Assembly (NCBI GenBank): GCA_027924585.1
Contig: BSBM01000865.1
Coordinates: 3,968,001-4,032,000 of the forward strand
Reading direction: 5' to 3'
From: Larix kaempferi
Lineage: Eukaryota; Streptophyta; Pinopsida; Pinales; Pinaceae
DNA: 64,000 nt
Part shown: piece by piece, positions 22,848 through 34,573 of the stretch
Numbering within the stretch: position 1 is the first letter of the stretch
Layout: the number at the start of each line of letters is the position of its first letter
Position numbers and translations under genes: made by a program
The notes under the pieces: generated by a model
The model's database searches: none
What the model was told of the DNA's origin: nothing
Seen by the model: only the letters and a program-made list of their open reading frames with translations

Positions 22848-23532
22848 CGAACCAAGGAAGGAAGTTCTAAGTGTCAAGTACAGTTGAAAGTGGACACTAG
22901 AAATTTAAAGGAGTGTGTACATGTATGATAAAAGGAAGAAGGTATGATAAGAAGAATGATCTATGTACCGCGCAACACTGTTGAAGTTGCACGGAAGGAA
23001 CAAAAATAAAAAATAAAAAATATATATATATATAGTGGTGTCCGCGTAGTTGGAAATTTTTGGCACTGCGAAGTAGCCGTGCAGGGTTGCAGATGGCTTG
23101 CCGCGCAGTTCGGCGCAACACCCAGAGAAAAATAGCCATTGCATGGCTTTTCAGAAAAATAGTCATTAGATGACCATTGCAGCAACCGCTTCAGCATTTA
23201 AAGCAAAGATAGTCATTTTGAGCATGCTGACAACAGAAAAGACCGAAGGATCCGCTTAAATTCGCCAACGGACACCACATTAAATGCTTGTCTAGCCGTT
23301 GAAGGGCACGGGAGAGGGTCTACTGCGCCTATAAATAACACTGTTGGGAGACTCGCAGGTGTTACCAAGCACTTAGAATTTTCTTGCGATTAACCTCTCT
23401 GAGCTAGTATCCATCTGTATTCTGTCTGCCTTAGCTGCTACCTCATTTATGAATGTTTGAACCTTCCTTTAGAGAAGAAGAACACCCTTGAAGAAGCACT
23501 GAGGATCTCAGCAAGGAGGGATTCAACAGTTA
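22848..23532 (+). promoter_or_regulatory. Spacer with TATA-like box before the additional ORF
   Basis: No ORF. It contains a short TA repeat near 23018-23034 and CTATAAATAACAC near 23329, about 200 bases before the ATG at 23533. This could be an internal promoter, or a splice acceptor region, for expressing the additional ORF separately from gag-pol. Inference from position only. Confidence 0.35.
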
Positions 23533-26349
23533 ATGAAAACTCCAGTTAAGAAGGTCGCTGTAGAACAAGGTGAAGGATCCCGTAGATCACCAAGAATTAA
23601 TCCCACGATGCAGGAAAAACTAAAGGATAAGGGAAAAGTTGTAACTACACCTCGATCCAACATCATAAAATTGGGATCCTCGGCACAGAAAGCACCAGCC
23701 TTTCAGACAGAACCTTTAAAGATGACACCTGGATATATCTCCCCGCGGGCACTGAATGCCCCTGTGTTTAAATTGTCCAAGAATGCGAGATACGACATCC
23801 CGCTGTCGCCTATGTCAAAGCATGTAAAAATTGCTAAGAATTTGCTGGGAAAGATAGCAGATTGTAAATGGGAGGATTATGACCTCTTAGGAATGAAGAA
23901 AGACGAGCCAGATGTTCCCAAATACCAAGATTTTCAACCAGACTAGTATATGTACTGGAAAAAGGATGCCAAGGGAACTCTGAACTTGGTAGCTGACAAT
24001 TGGTTAGCACCTGTCGTTCAGTCAGGGCTACTGAACTTGCTGAGATTGCCACATTTTGACCGCTCTCTAGAACTGAATATTGTGGTTCGCACACTCATGG
24101 CGTGAATCCACCAAAGTTATCTGTGGTTGGACAGAAACATTGACATTAACATTGATTTGATCCACCGCATCATCGGGCTAAGCAAGCGCGGTAAGGATCC
24201 GAAGCAATTATTTCAGGGGAAGAGCAAAGAAAAAGAGGCTGTTGAGAAGATGAAGAAGGCCCACTCGATGGTTAAGGCCAAAAGAGGATTCCTGACAGAA
24301 GATATAGAGGACCGAGCAACAATATTTGTAATGCAGTTGCTCGCAGGTAAGATGCTCAAAATAGCTAGACCTTTGGAGGTGCCTGCGGGCGCAATACTCC
24401 TTGGTGTCGCAACGGCTGAAGGCCACAGCTTCAATTCGTGTTAGTTTCTATTGAATGAGTTCCTTGAAGAACTCAATGACACTCAGGTGAATAGCGGCCA
24501 GTTCCATTTCACCTGGCTCATCGTCCTGATTGCTTTGTGTGGCTGGAAGGAGCCGCGAGATTATGTGGGCGTCGTTATGGATAGTAAGGATCCTAGAGGG
24601 TTTAAGTTCGTCAACCTCTGGGAAAACACAAATGCAGAGCGCTAGCATGCAACAGCAGAAGTATTTTACCAATACTATATTCAGCTGCGCGATGCAATCA
24701 CGAAGACACCCCGCATTACAAAGTAGGTCACGGCGAAGTATATCCACATCATCGACTTTGAGGCGGATATGAAATGTATATTCATATCGTCGAAAGCACA
24801 AACGAGGAAACCAAAGTGGTTCCCAGGAAAGTACATCATGTACGAGCAGGATATTGAGGACCTCATGAAAGATTGGCTAGCAAAGTTCCACGTAGAGGTC
24901 ATGGACGTGGAGACAGATTCAGCAGAAGATGAGCTGATTCTGCTCTCATGCCCAATTATTGAAGAAACAGGGAAGAGAAAAGAAGCTGAGACTTCGGAGA
25001 AGCCAAAGTCGAGGAAAAACGTGAAGGCTACAAAGATTCAATCGGAGGCAGTCCTCAATGATGATGACTACGAGATGATAGCCGAAACAGTCTCAAAGCA
25101 GATGAAGGAGATTATGGCAACTAGAGAAAAGAAGAACAAGGTCATCCACGATGACCTGCACCAGACGAGGCTCGCAATGCAAGGCCTAATGAAGAAAATG
25201 GACGATGTCTAGAAAAGTCTTATTGTGCCGAAGGAAGCAGGGGATGAAAGGAGGTCGATAGGAACCTCGCAGCAAGGAAGCCAACAGCTAGCAATAACGC
25301 TGCCGTCGAAGACTAGGATTGTCCATGTGGACCCATTGGTTGTTGTGTTGCTAATGGCAGAGCAAGTGGTCTTGGACACAAAGGGAGTTGACAGGGTAGA
25401 GCTCGACTTAGCCAAAATCTCGTTACCAGGATTGCACTTCATCCACACACAGATCGTGGAGGAGATGAATGAACAGACGGTTGAAGCGATGAAGTTACAA
25501 GCAGAGCTCACCACAACAAACAGAGAAATTCAGTAGAAGGCAGAAGTACAGCTACGCAAGGAACAGGACCGCCAACAAAATTTGGAGACCACCATATCCA
25601 ATGTGGCGAAGGATATCAAAGGCATAGAAATCCAGGATGATCCTGCAAACATAGTTCTGAGGATCGGAGATAAGGTGAGATCCTTGCAGACGGAGATGCA
25701 GGACAAAGAGATTTACTATGAGGCTGACATTGCCACATTGAAGGATAAGCTAAATAAGCAGGCACCATTAACCGAACAGCAGGTCAGAGAGCAAGCAGTG
25801 TGCGCCGCCTCGGAAAGCATCACAAGTGAGATGGCTAAGTGCCAATCTCTCCTGGATAAGGTGTCACAGGCAATCGCGACCCTTGAAGAGGATCAAGGAT
25901 TGCTGCAGATCAAGACCGCGGTACAAGAAAAATAGACCACACTGGACAAGTTGAACATAGAGGTGAAAGCTCTGCCACCCAGAGAAAGGATGCTGAGATA
26001 TAAGGAGATATCCAGCTTAAAGAAAGAAGTACAAGATTTACGACAAAAAGAGACTGAGATGGATAATCAGTTGCAGCAGCTCCTGGAGAATGCCATGGCG
26101 GTATCGCAGCAGATTGAAGATAAGTTAGTAGAACTGCACGATAACCAGGAGCAGGTACAAGATCAAATTGGACAAGAAATAACTCCAACACTACTTGAGA
26201 CAATTAAATAGGTTGAGGAGGATACAAGAGAGGCAGTGGTGCAGTTGTGTAATACATATGATGAGTTTGCGGTCAAGTTCATCCCACTGGTCGTAGCGCA
26301 GAGTGAGACAGCTGAAACAATCAGTGGCTCGGGGACGAGCCACATGTAA
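23533..26349 (+). pseudogene. Additional ORF of second Tat-like element, 9 nonsense codons
   Basis: Homologue of the intact ORF at 215-2872. It reads in one frame from the ATG at 23533 (MKTPVKKVAVEQG) to TAA at 26347 with no frameshift. It is interrupted by TAG at 23944, 24442, 24643, 24724, 25210, 25534, 25933 and 26209 and by TGA at 24103. The conserved core is IDINIDLIHRIIGLSKRG; the second half is coiled-coil-like (KLNKQAPLTEQQVREQAV, SSLKKEVQDLRQKETEMD). It ends GSGTSHM next to the hairpin and LTR. If all stops were read through, the product would be about 938 aa, slightly longer than the intact copy. Confidence 0.8.
26324..26343 (+). other. Hairpin before the LTR of the second Tat element
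   Basis: Arms GTGGCTCG and CGAGCCAC around GGGA, seven bases before the LTR at 26351. Arms and spacing are identical to 2847-2866, although the LTR next door differs substantially. Confidence 0.7.
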
Positions 26350-26350
26350 G

Positions 26351-28021
26351 TGTTAGGGGCATGTTGGGCCCAGGTTGAGTTAAAGTTTTGGAAGCACCTT
26401 TTTGAGGCAAGCAGGGAAAGCTAAGTTGAGCGCAGCTCAGAAACACAATTTTGGCTAAGTATGGAGGATGCTGCGAAGTTGCACGCAGCATCCAACTTTT
26501 GACGAGACTGCGAAGTTGCGCGCAGCGTTCAAGTTTTGGCCATGATGCGAAGACCAGTACTACGCAGAAGTAGTGCTGCGGACATAGGAGGCCATGTGGA
26601 GCCAACAAAGCGGTGTGCTGGAAAAGTATCAAGTGTATCTACCGGCTCGATCGGTAGTAGCCAATTTTGGAAATATATTTCAGGATTGCCGAGCAGCGGA
26701 CGTAGGCAAAATAGGAAGGCGGCCACGCGTGGGTTGTTAAGGAAAGCGACGTTTGGCATGCTTAGAAGGAAAAACCGTTAGAGAGAAACGGTTCGGCAGA
26801 AGCAGCCTACAGGCATGCGTGCGATAGGAGGGTCGATAGCGACAGAATGAGGACATGGAGATCCGCCATGATCAAGCAGACACTACCAGGAGCCAACAAG
26901 CCGGTTTGGAAAACTGGCACAGTTTTGTAAACCCTTAGGGTTTTGGGGTTTTAGGTCTTCGGTATTGTACAGACATGACCTTTGGGCATGATCTATTTAA
27001 GAAGACATTTTTGTATGGGATGGGGGTTCTTGGTGTGTTGTTCGGTTTTGGGTTGTTATTCTTTTGTTGCTGAGAACTTAAGGAGATAACCTTTTTGTAT
27101 TGTAGAATCTCTCTGAGCTTAGAATATTGTAAAGGCTCTGCAGCTGTGTGCGCAGAGACCTAGCTGAGAGAAAGGAGAGTCTGCACCTGAGTGCACACAC
27201 TAAGAACGGTTGCCCCATCCCTTTTGAAAGAAATATATTACCAACCGTTCTTGTGGATGTAGCTTTCCATCCGGGGAGGTGAACCACGTTAAATCCTGTG
27301 TTATGTGATGATGTTTATGAATGAATGACTACCTGTATTTTCTGTAGACCGAATGTTTGAATGTTTCCTTGCATGCTGTAATATGAGAACTTTGATATGC
27401 ATTTACCAATAGGAGAAGTTTGGGAATGATATGCTAGGTTCCGCGGAAGTAGATGAATGGTGAACACTTCAATTCTATGTTAAGGCCATGAATCAGTCAT
27501 TTAAGTATAATTACTTTCTTAAACACAGTGAAGGAACGTAGCACAGTTAATCATGTTTATCATTTCAGTTCATGTTGTAATAATCCAAGTTCTTGACGAA
27601 TGCTAGAAAGATAGCCAGTAAGTGCCTGAATGAATGGATGAGTGATATTCATTTTCGTGCCTTAACGTTTCTGAGATTTCCCAAGTAGAGGATAATTGTG
27701 GGTGATTCGCAGTTCCAGTAGAAGATTCGTAGTAGTAAGAAACCCTTGGTGCAGCCCGCAGTGTTTCCTGCACCGCGCAGTACTGCTCGCAGCATAGATC
27801 CTGCTACGCACCACATCACTTTGCCCCGCAGCGCACTCCTTCTGTCCTGCACTGCACATCTTGTTTAGATAAACAACTTATCATTTACTGTGGAAACCTG
27901 ATTCCGCAGTACCCCATAAAGATACACCTCGGGTGAGACCTTTACCTGCTCGCAGGTTGTTGCCGAAAGGGCCGGTGCGAAGGGGTTTTGTTGGTCAAAG
28001 GGAGAACTGCAAACTGGGTCT
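26351..28021 (+). repeat. 3' LTR of second Tat-like element (about 1.67 kb)
   Basis: Begins TGTTAGGGGCATG. The terminal block CTCGGGTGAGACCT, TTGCCGAAAGGGCC, AAGGGGTTTTGTTGG, then GGGTCT, matches 2874-4320 and the inverted copy at 30031-31104. TATTTAAGAAG near 26995 is TATA-like. The right border is the end of three-way similarity. Confidence 0.7.
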
Positions 28022-30030
28022 AATTGGAAACCTATGGGTCAGTCTATGCTAACAACACTGACCAATGGGGCCTCCACTCTTTGGATACATCACTCCCACT
28101 TAGTTATTCCTGCAGTAACATTTTGCATGGAATTGATGCATGGGAACCCGTATTATTGTCTGCAATAACTACCAGTTCATCATCCAAATGATTCCTCAAT
28201 CCACTCAAAACCATGGGAATCCCACCCATACAAATTGGTTGCTTGACCCGCTAAAAAATGTGAGAACCACCCCAATCATTGTTTTTGTACAAATGGTTCC
28301 CTGATCAACAAAAAACCATGGGAACCTTATCACATTATTCTTTTGGCATAATCCCCTGGCCACCCTTGATCGATTTATTTTGAGTCCTCCTAACCTTAGT
28401 ATTATTAGTTTTGTCATTCACCTTACCTCATTAGTATTGTATCTTCGACAAAACCCTTCATTTGTAGTCTATTTCCCTCTATCACACCTTGCATCACCAC
28501 TTGAATAAATCTACCATTAGCTACTCACCACTGCTTACATCGATTAAGGGAAGTCAAGATCCCCACACTTTTCAACCAGTCTTGTGTCAAGTCTGTCAGT
28601 CTCCCAGTTGGTTACATAATGGTCTTGGTTTTAGAGCTAAGACCCTCGTCTTATCATTTGCTTCAACTCTCATCCACATCAGCGCATCATATTCTGATAG
28701 TTTCAATATTTGCAATTGTACCTTGGGGTCCCTTCCTATCAAATATACGAGATAACCTTGAACTGAGTAAGGAAAGTCATTAATGTTTCTTAACTTACTA
28801 GTCTGCCATATGCTCGACGCCAACAAGTCTATCAAATCAGGGGGAGTCGTATGTTCCGATGGTAGCAATGTTCACATTTATGATTCATCGTATCGAAAAA
28901 TCTAGTCCAGTGAAGTTCCCCCAACAACTTCACAAGTATTTAGGACCCCCATCGTAGTGGGATATTCATGAGCATCGGTAGTCCTGCTTCTTTGGCACCA
29001 GTCATATCACTTACATAAACTATCCACTCATGTAAGGATCGAATCCACCTTCATCCTAGAAACAACAATATCAAGAGTCAACCCCTTGATCCCCTCTTCT
29101 TTTTAATCTCGTTTGATATATTTTCACGAGCATAGGTACAACGTGTCTCGTTGGTATAAAACACCACATATTCTTTACAACTTCAACGGTAATCTACAAC
29201 AACTTTTCCCCACGGGAAATTCCTCTTCACACACAAATGCTTAAGAACTTATGAGAACATGGAGAGAAAAGAAAAGATGATGCATTATTGGCTGTACAGT
29301 ACCCTCCGAATGTCATACATTAGGGGGCATATGTTAATGATTAAATCTCACATTCATTTGACATTTAGGATAATATTGTAGAAAGGTGTCATCAACATAT
29401 ATAATGTAGCTCACCCAAGGAATCCATATTAGATTAAAAAAACAATATGAGCCTCAAAATGCCAAAAAAAATTCTAAAGGGACAATAGCGTGACTACAAT
29501 CACTAGAAACCCGTGCTATATAGCACAATTTGTTTGTGTAGTCGTCTTCCCTATCCCGCACGTGTTTTCCTTTGAAACACGTGTGGTTGGTAAAATGATG
29601 GAACCACAAAACATAATGCCATTCCTCGAGCAAAACGTTCCTCTGGATCCCCTTGCTCCAATCAAGGTTTCTGTGTTGAGGCAAAAAAAAATGGTTATAG
29701 TCAGTAGAAACTGGGTGTGGGTGTTTCTTAAACCATCTTTATCCTTCTGGAATTACACCAATTGTGGCTGCAATTGATTCTTTAGTCACCTACAATTCGA
29801 AACCACCGAAGTCTTCCACTAAGCCTTTGAAATCTTAAACCATCTTTATCCTTCTAGAATTACACCAATTGTGGTTGCAATTGATTCTTTAGTCATCTGC
29901 AATTCCAAACCACCGAAGTCTGTCACCGAGCCTTTGAAATTCAGAGTGAAATGCTCTGTCACTTGAACATTATGGTCCCATATCCTTTCACACATTGTTG
30001 TCTCATAAACTAGTCTTTAGATTTTGAAGA
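28022..30030. other. No gene recognised; one tandem duplication
   Basis: Short ORFs on both strands (28489-28755 plus, 28596-28868 minus) overlap and show no recognised motif. A 107-bp unit is duplicated in tandem at 29727-29833 and 29834-29940 with a few mismatches. Nothing else can be supported. Confidence 0.4.
29727..29940. repeat. Tandem duplication, 107-bp unit
   Basis: Both units start CTTAAACCATCTTTATCC and run through CAATTGATTCTTTAGTCA to CCTTTGAAAT. They differ at about ten bases. Confidence 0.85.
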
Positions 30031-31104
30031 TAGACCCAGGTTCTGCGTGGTTCAAGGAACCGACAAAACCTCTTTTCACCGGCCCTTTTGGAAACAGTCT
30101 ACGAGAAGACTGAGGTCTCACCCGAGGCAAATTTATGGGGAGGTTGTGGAATCAATTTTCCACAACCAAGTGATGCGCTCTTCAACGGAATGGGGGACTG
30201 CACGAAGTTCACCTACTTCGCGGTCGTTCCTTTTACCATAGCGCATCCAAGGACTGCGCGGCTCGAAATGGCTATTCGACAATAGGACAACACAACTGAA
30301 GACTTTGCTTCCTCTTCAGGAATTAACTAACTTCGACAAAATTTTACGTGGTGCAAGTTATGTATTCAACAAGCATATAGACTGTATACTTTGCAAGATT
30401 ATACAATATGATGAACTACAATGCACTGTGCACCTCCGGTGCTGTGCTCCAAGGAATCGCACGACACAGACTTCACCGACTTAAGTGTTTACCCAATACT
30501 CATGCATTCACCATGTTCAGAACATCTTCCACATTCAACATTCATTCATATGCATTCAACACTTTAGCATATTATTCTTATCATTCATTCTTCTGGAGAA
30601 TACATATGAAAGCAAAGATACATTTACCTATAAACAGGAACTTAACCACTCGACATAAGCAAATGCAAATTCAATCACACAACACAACAACTTAATGTGG
30701 TTCACTCCCAAGATGGTAGCTACGTCCACAAGAACTGTTGTTTTATTATCAATGGGAAGGGTTCAACAGTTCCAGTCTACGCAATCAGCTGCAGACTCTC
30801 TTATCTCTTCAGTAGGTCTCTGCGCACGCAACTACAGAGCCTTTTTACAATGTTCAGTCTCTCAACAGAGATCAATATTCAACAATAACCTCAATAAACA
30901 TCTAACCCTTTCCCTTACAAAAGTTCCCCTTTATATAGATCGTGCCCTTAGGTCACGCATGCTACAATGCATGTGGGCCAAAACCCTAAGTTTACCAAAA
31001 ACTGGTGTAGTTACCCACCACGTCGGCCTGTCTTGGTCGACAGCTGCTCCACTCACTTCTAGCCACTTTGCTGGGCCACTCGTGGCTCACACGCCCTTCT
31101 AACA
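30031..31104 (-). repeat. Tat-like LTR, inverted
   Basis: Read on the minus strand it begins TGTTAGAAGGGCGTG, contains GTTCTTGTGGACGTAGCT (compare GTTCTTGTGGATGTAGCT near 27245), and ends with CCTCGGGTGAGACCTC, AAAGGGCCGGTG, GGTTTTGTCGG, CTGGGTCT. It is therefore a third, shorter (~1.07 kb) relative of the LTRs at 2874 and 26351. It may be a solo LTR; no target duplication is evident. It lies directly left of the second RT-less Ty3 copy and appears to have truncated it. Confidence 0.7.
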
Positions 31105-31130
31105 ACCGCAATCATCATTAAAACGGTTAT

Positions 31131-32138
31131 AACCCATCAACAATCTCCACTACTTCCTTGGATAGATATACAGGTGTCTTTGCTGAACCAATGAGCTTGC
31201 TGCCTTCAAGAGACCTTTCCGGTAAGAATTTAGCTGCATCTACCTCTCAGCAGGAAATGATGGCTATTTTGCATGCAGTACAGAAGTGGTAGCCATACCT
31301 ATTAGGGAATTATTTCTGCATCAAGACTGATCTCCAGGGTCTGGAAAATTTCCTGGAACAATGGGTCTCATCCCCAACACACCTGAAATGGGTTATCCAA
31401 CTCATGGGTAAGGACAATATGGTGGCACATGCTCCTTCTCACAAAATTGATGACCTAGTTTCTCTTACAGCTATTTCTTTGCTTGTTCCAAATTGGTTTC
31501 AATATGTTCAACAAGGCTATCTCTTCTATGAAATCCATGCTTCTTCATCAGCAGGGCACTCTGGGTTCTTCAAAATGTATGACCAGGAACAATGTAACTT
31601 CTTTTGGCAGGGATTGAAAATGACAATTCAACAGATGGTGGCTGACTGTGATACTTTCCAGGTCAACAAGGGTGAAACGACACTCCTTTCGAGACTGCTC
31701 AAACCCTTTCCCATCCCTACACAGATTGGGCCAACTATTTCTATGGATTTCTTAGAAGCGCTCTGGTGGTACAATACCACATCTACAAGGACACCATATG
31801 AAGCAGTCTATGGATAGACACCGCCAGTTCTTCTTCCATACACCCTTAGCAGCTCCCCAGTTCAGGCAATTGACTCGGTTCTTCGAAACCGCAATCAAAT
31901 TCTTCTCATTCTGCAGGACAATCTTCACATGGCCAGAATTCGACTGCAACAACAAGCCGATCAGCACCATTCTGAGTGCACTTTTCATGCAGCTGATATG
32001 GTTCTTCTTCATCTACAGCCTTCCAAGCAATCCTCCCTGAAACTCCAAAGACGTCAGTGGCCCAAAATGCAACCCGAGGATGCTATCGGGGAACCACTCC
32101 TTCAGATTCTGCAGCAATTTTCCCAACCAAAGCTTTGA
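31131..32138 (+). pseudogene. Deleted pol remnant (RNase H/integrase pieces)
   Basis: Translation parallels 7057-8290: LLPSRDLSGKNL, HSGFFKMYDQEQCNFFWQGL, TISMDFLEALWWYNTTSTR, then the integrase C-terminal part to FSQPKL. TAG at 31290 replaces a glutamine that is CAG in the other copy, and another TAG lies in the AVYG-TPPV region near 31815. The tail from 31929 to 32138 is open. Not functional as a polymerase. Confidence 0.8.
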
Positions 32139-32146
32139 GGACAAAG

Positions 32147-32167
32147 CTTTTTCTAAGGGAGAGGGGA
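32147..32167 (+). other. Polypurine tract, second RT-less Ty3 copy
   Basis: TCTAAGGGAGAGGGGA directly before the LTR start TGTTAGG. Same tract as 7035-7056. Confidence 0.75.
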
Positions 32168-32540
32168 TGTTAGGAACCCGTGTCACCCTTCTCTTTACTA
32201 TGTTAGTATATTGTTGTTGGATGCATATGCTTTGTAAGTTGTCCCGTAGTATTTGTTGACCCATAGTTTATATTAGCCCATAGTATTGGACGCATATGCT
32301 TTGTAAGTCGTCCCGTAGTATTATATATCCCATGGTTTTGACTCGTAGTATTGGGCATAGACTTAGTATATAATTGTGTGTTGAGGTCATTGAAGGCACC
32401 GTGAAGTTAATTGTATTGATCTTGCTCAAAGGAGGTTGCCCCCTCGAAGTGGCCCGTGATCAATATAAAAGTGATTCTGAGTTCTATTATTTCTGATATC
32501 TCGTGTATTTGCATTAATTAATTATTGCAGGTTCATCACA
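32168..32540 (+). repeat. 3' LTR of second RT-less Ty3 copy
   Basis: 373 bp from TGTTAGGAACCC to GGTTCATCACA; inverted relative of 6648-7034 and 18928-19263. It shares the repeated GCATATGCTTTGTAAGT/TCGTCCCGTAGTATT motif. Confidence 0.85.
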
Positions 32541-32611
32541 AAAACTGTGCCAGCTTGGGCCATGCCCAACACACATGGTAAACCAACCCGCTCCTTTCAG
32601 TTTCTAAAAAA

Positions 32612-33480
32612 TGTCTAGTCATAAGTTGATGAGCCACCTCATCATTTTGACTTGGGGATGAGATATTATCTCCTCATTGATTATTAAAAATTGAACCCTA
32701 AAAGTTAGGAAGTGGTTGGAGGTGTCATTATTATTATAACTACTTGCTATATTATGAAGGAACTGATGTAACCGAACTACTAAAGTCTTAAAGTAAGTAA
32801 ATATGTTCTATATATTGTAAGGGAAGGATTGTAAAAAGGGGTTTCGAGTGGGAAAGGAGAGAATTCTATGTATTGAAATATTTACTATGTTTATTGAAGT
32901 GACTCAATACATAAATACTAAGTTTTCTACAACAAAGATTCACATGTTAATTCCTTCTAGTTTTGTGATTTCTCGTGTGCATGTTTATCCTTCTTTGTTT
33001 TCCATACAATGTATGATCTTCAAGTGTTTGATTGGAAATAGATAATTTGGAAACCATCTTGTACGCTCTGAGTTATAGCAATCAAGTACTCCATATTTTC
33101 ATCTAAATTTAGCACAAAATTCATTCTTGCTAAATGATTTGTGTTAATGGATTGTAATTTTGAATTCCTCCACCATCCACAACAAGTTTAAATGACTGTG
33201 AAGCATTGACTATCTTTCCTTTGTTATTTGATTTGCTCCATCTTCAATTATTGATCACTTTGGTTGATATTCAAGTTTCTTGACTCCATGCAATGGTCTT
33301 TTCTTCAGCTCTTCCAACTACATCATAAAACCCTATTCTTATCTAAATATATGGCCCTCGTAACTATATTCTATTGAGGGAGCCCCCTATGGTTGGAAAG
33401 GCCAGTTTCCAGCCTAAATATTCGTTTGAGGTTACCTTAGGATTTGTCCTTTACATCCAAGAAAATTCTGAGTGATAACA
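32612..33480 (+). repeat. 5' LTR of Athila-like element
   Basis: Begins TGTCTAGTCATAAG and ends GAGTGATAACA. It matches 36566-37432 throughout, including GGGGATGAGATATTATCTCC and TTGAGGGAGCCCCCT. Confidence 0.85.
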
Positions 33481-33483
33481 TCT

Positions 33484-33503
33484 TGGTGCCGTTGCCAGGG
33501 ACG
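33484..33503 (+). other. Primer-binding site, Asp tRNA type
   Basis: TGGTGCCGTTGCCAGGGAC lies three bases after the LTR. It is close to TGGCGCCGTTGCCGGGGA, the Asp-tRNA complement used by Athila-type elements, with two differences. Confidence 0.75.
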
Positions 33504-33754
33504 AAGGTGAAATTTTCCCTGGGAAAGAACGAGAAAGGTCAAAGCTGATTGTTGATGGTGAATAGTAGTCAGATATAAGGAGTTTGTGCAGTATTCACTT
33601 GGTGAGTCCAATCAAGCTTTAATCAAATTCAAAGACTCCACTGTAGGACGAGCTTCATTGACAGAAGAATCCATATTTCAAAGCTTTAATGGCAACTCCA
33701 TTGTTCGAATAATCAGTAGCTTGAAGAAGTTCTTGGTGACTTTACTTTGTTAAG

Positions 33755-34223
33755 ATGGACTCACAATTTGCAAGGTATGCTCCTATGAATCGTGCTCATA
33801 TTCCTAGTTTTCCAAATCACCTTCCTCATATAGATTGGCAAACATATTTGCCGAAATTCAGAGATCAGGAAGGAGATGATGCTGCTCTTCATTTGGTTAA
33901 GTTTCATATGCACATATATAAACTAAGGGTTGAATTTCATGAACACTGCATGATGAAAGTATTTATGGTAACCTTAGAATAAAGAGCAAGATCTCGGTAT
34001 GAGAAGTTACCACCTGCTAGTCTTTCTTCCCTTAAATATTTTTAATTCATTATTTTGTAAAAATTATAAAGAAAGTTACCCTTCTATAGTGCTGGTAGAA
34101 AATGTTTGCGGAAATCTTGAAAATATTTTTCAACACATGGGAATTGATATCGATGATGAAGACCTAATGGATGAAGAAATCAATGAAGCTTGTCCGAATT
34201 GTCTTCTCATTAGGGATAAATAG
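33755..34223 (+). pseudogene. gag remnant of Athila-like element
   Basis: From the ATG at 33755: MDSQFARYAPMNRAHIP, then HIDWQTYLPKF and ALHLVKFHMHIYKLRVEF, a gag-like pattern, then a stop at 33980 where the related sequence would continue (RARSRYEKLPPASL). The frame shifts soon after. A short acidic stretch (DIDDEDLMDEEINEACP) follows at about 34140-34190. Not functional. Confidence 0.65.
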
Positions 34224-34279
34224 TAGAGATTAGCTTCCATGATACTCCGAATTTTTTTCACCAGGTAGTAGTTTCTCCT

Positions 34280-34573
34280 TTGGTTGTAAATGAAGGAAAT
34301 CGAGACCTTAAATTTCAGATTCATTTTCCTTCCCTTGATGAAGAGAGCAAAGAAGATTGTTCCTCAGATTATTCATTTTCTAAATCCTTATTTCAAGAAC
34401 AAGTGTGTCAAAGTGAAATTTATGAAGCTGCATGCGTAGAGACTTTAAGCAATAAACCAACAAATGACATAGAGTTTCAGGAGAGAAACAAAACAATGTA
34501 TGACACTCATCAATCAGAGACACAGGAAGACAATGAAGAGGTATTTGTTTTCTCTGATTCCTTTGAAAATTAG
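34280..34573 (+). other. Acidic ORF, 97 aa, in the Athila-like interior
   Basis: MVVNEGNRDLKFQIHFPSL followed by an acidic, Ser/Glu-rich tail. Probably a piece of the gag-pol linker region of the parent element. No motif recognised. Confidence 0.3.

Larger units (their letters stand above)
21110..28021 (+). mobile_element. Second Tat-like Ty3 element, 5'-truncated and decayed
   Basis: Order on the plus strand: RNase H, integrase, spacer with a TATA-like box, additional ORF, hairpin, 3' LTR. The 5' side including most of the RT is missing, cut by the LTR at 20463-21109. Coding parts keep their frame over long distances but contain 13 nonsense codons, of which 11 are TAG and two TGA. Confidence 0.8.
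31131..32540 (+). mobile_element. Second copy of the RT-less Ty3 element, 5'-truncated
   Basis: Plus-strand relative of 6648-19263, starting inside the region equivalent to 8090. It has the same LLPSR/DLSGKN junction (RT deleted) and the same ISMDF/LWWYNTT junction (integrase core deleted), the same polypurine tract and a 373-bp LTR. It is cut on the left at the inverted Tat LTR. Confidence 0.85.

Noticed and set aside
21156-26349. Genetic-code change or genuine amber recoding in the second Tat element
   Set aside because: Other elements in the window use TAG normally as a terminator, the bias can be explained by methylation at CAG, and TGA stops also occur. Kept only as a check in the findings.
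28489-28868. Host gene fragment in 28.5-28.9 kb
   Set aside because: Opposite-strand ORFs overlap almost completely, neither has a motif, start context or splice sites to prefer it.
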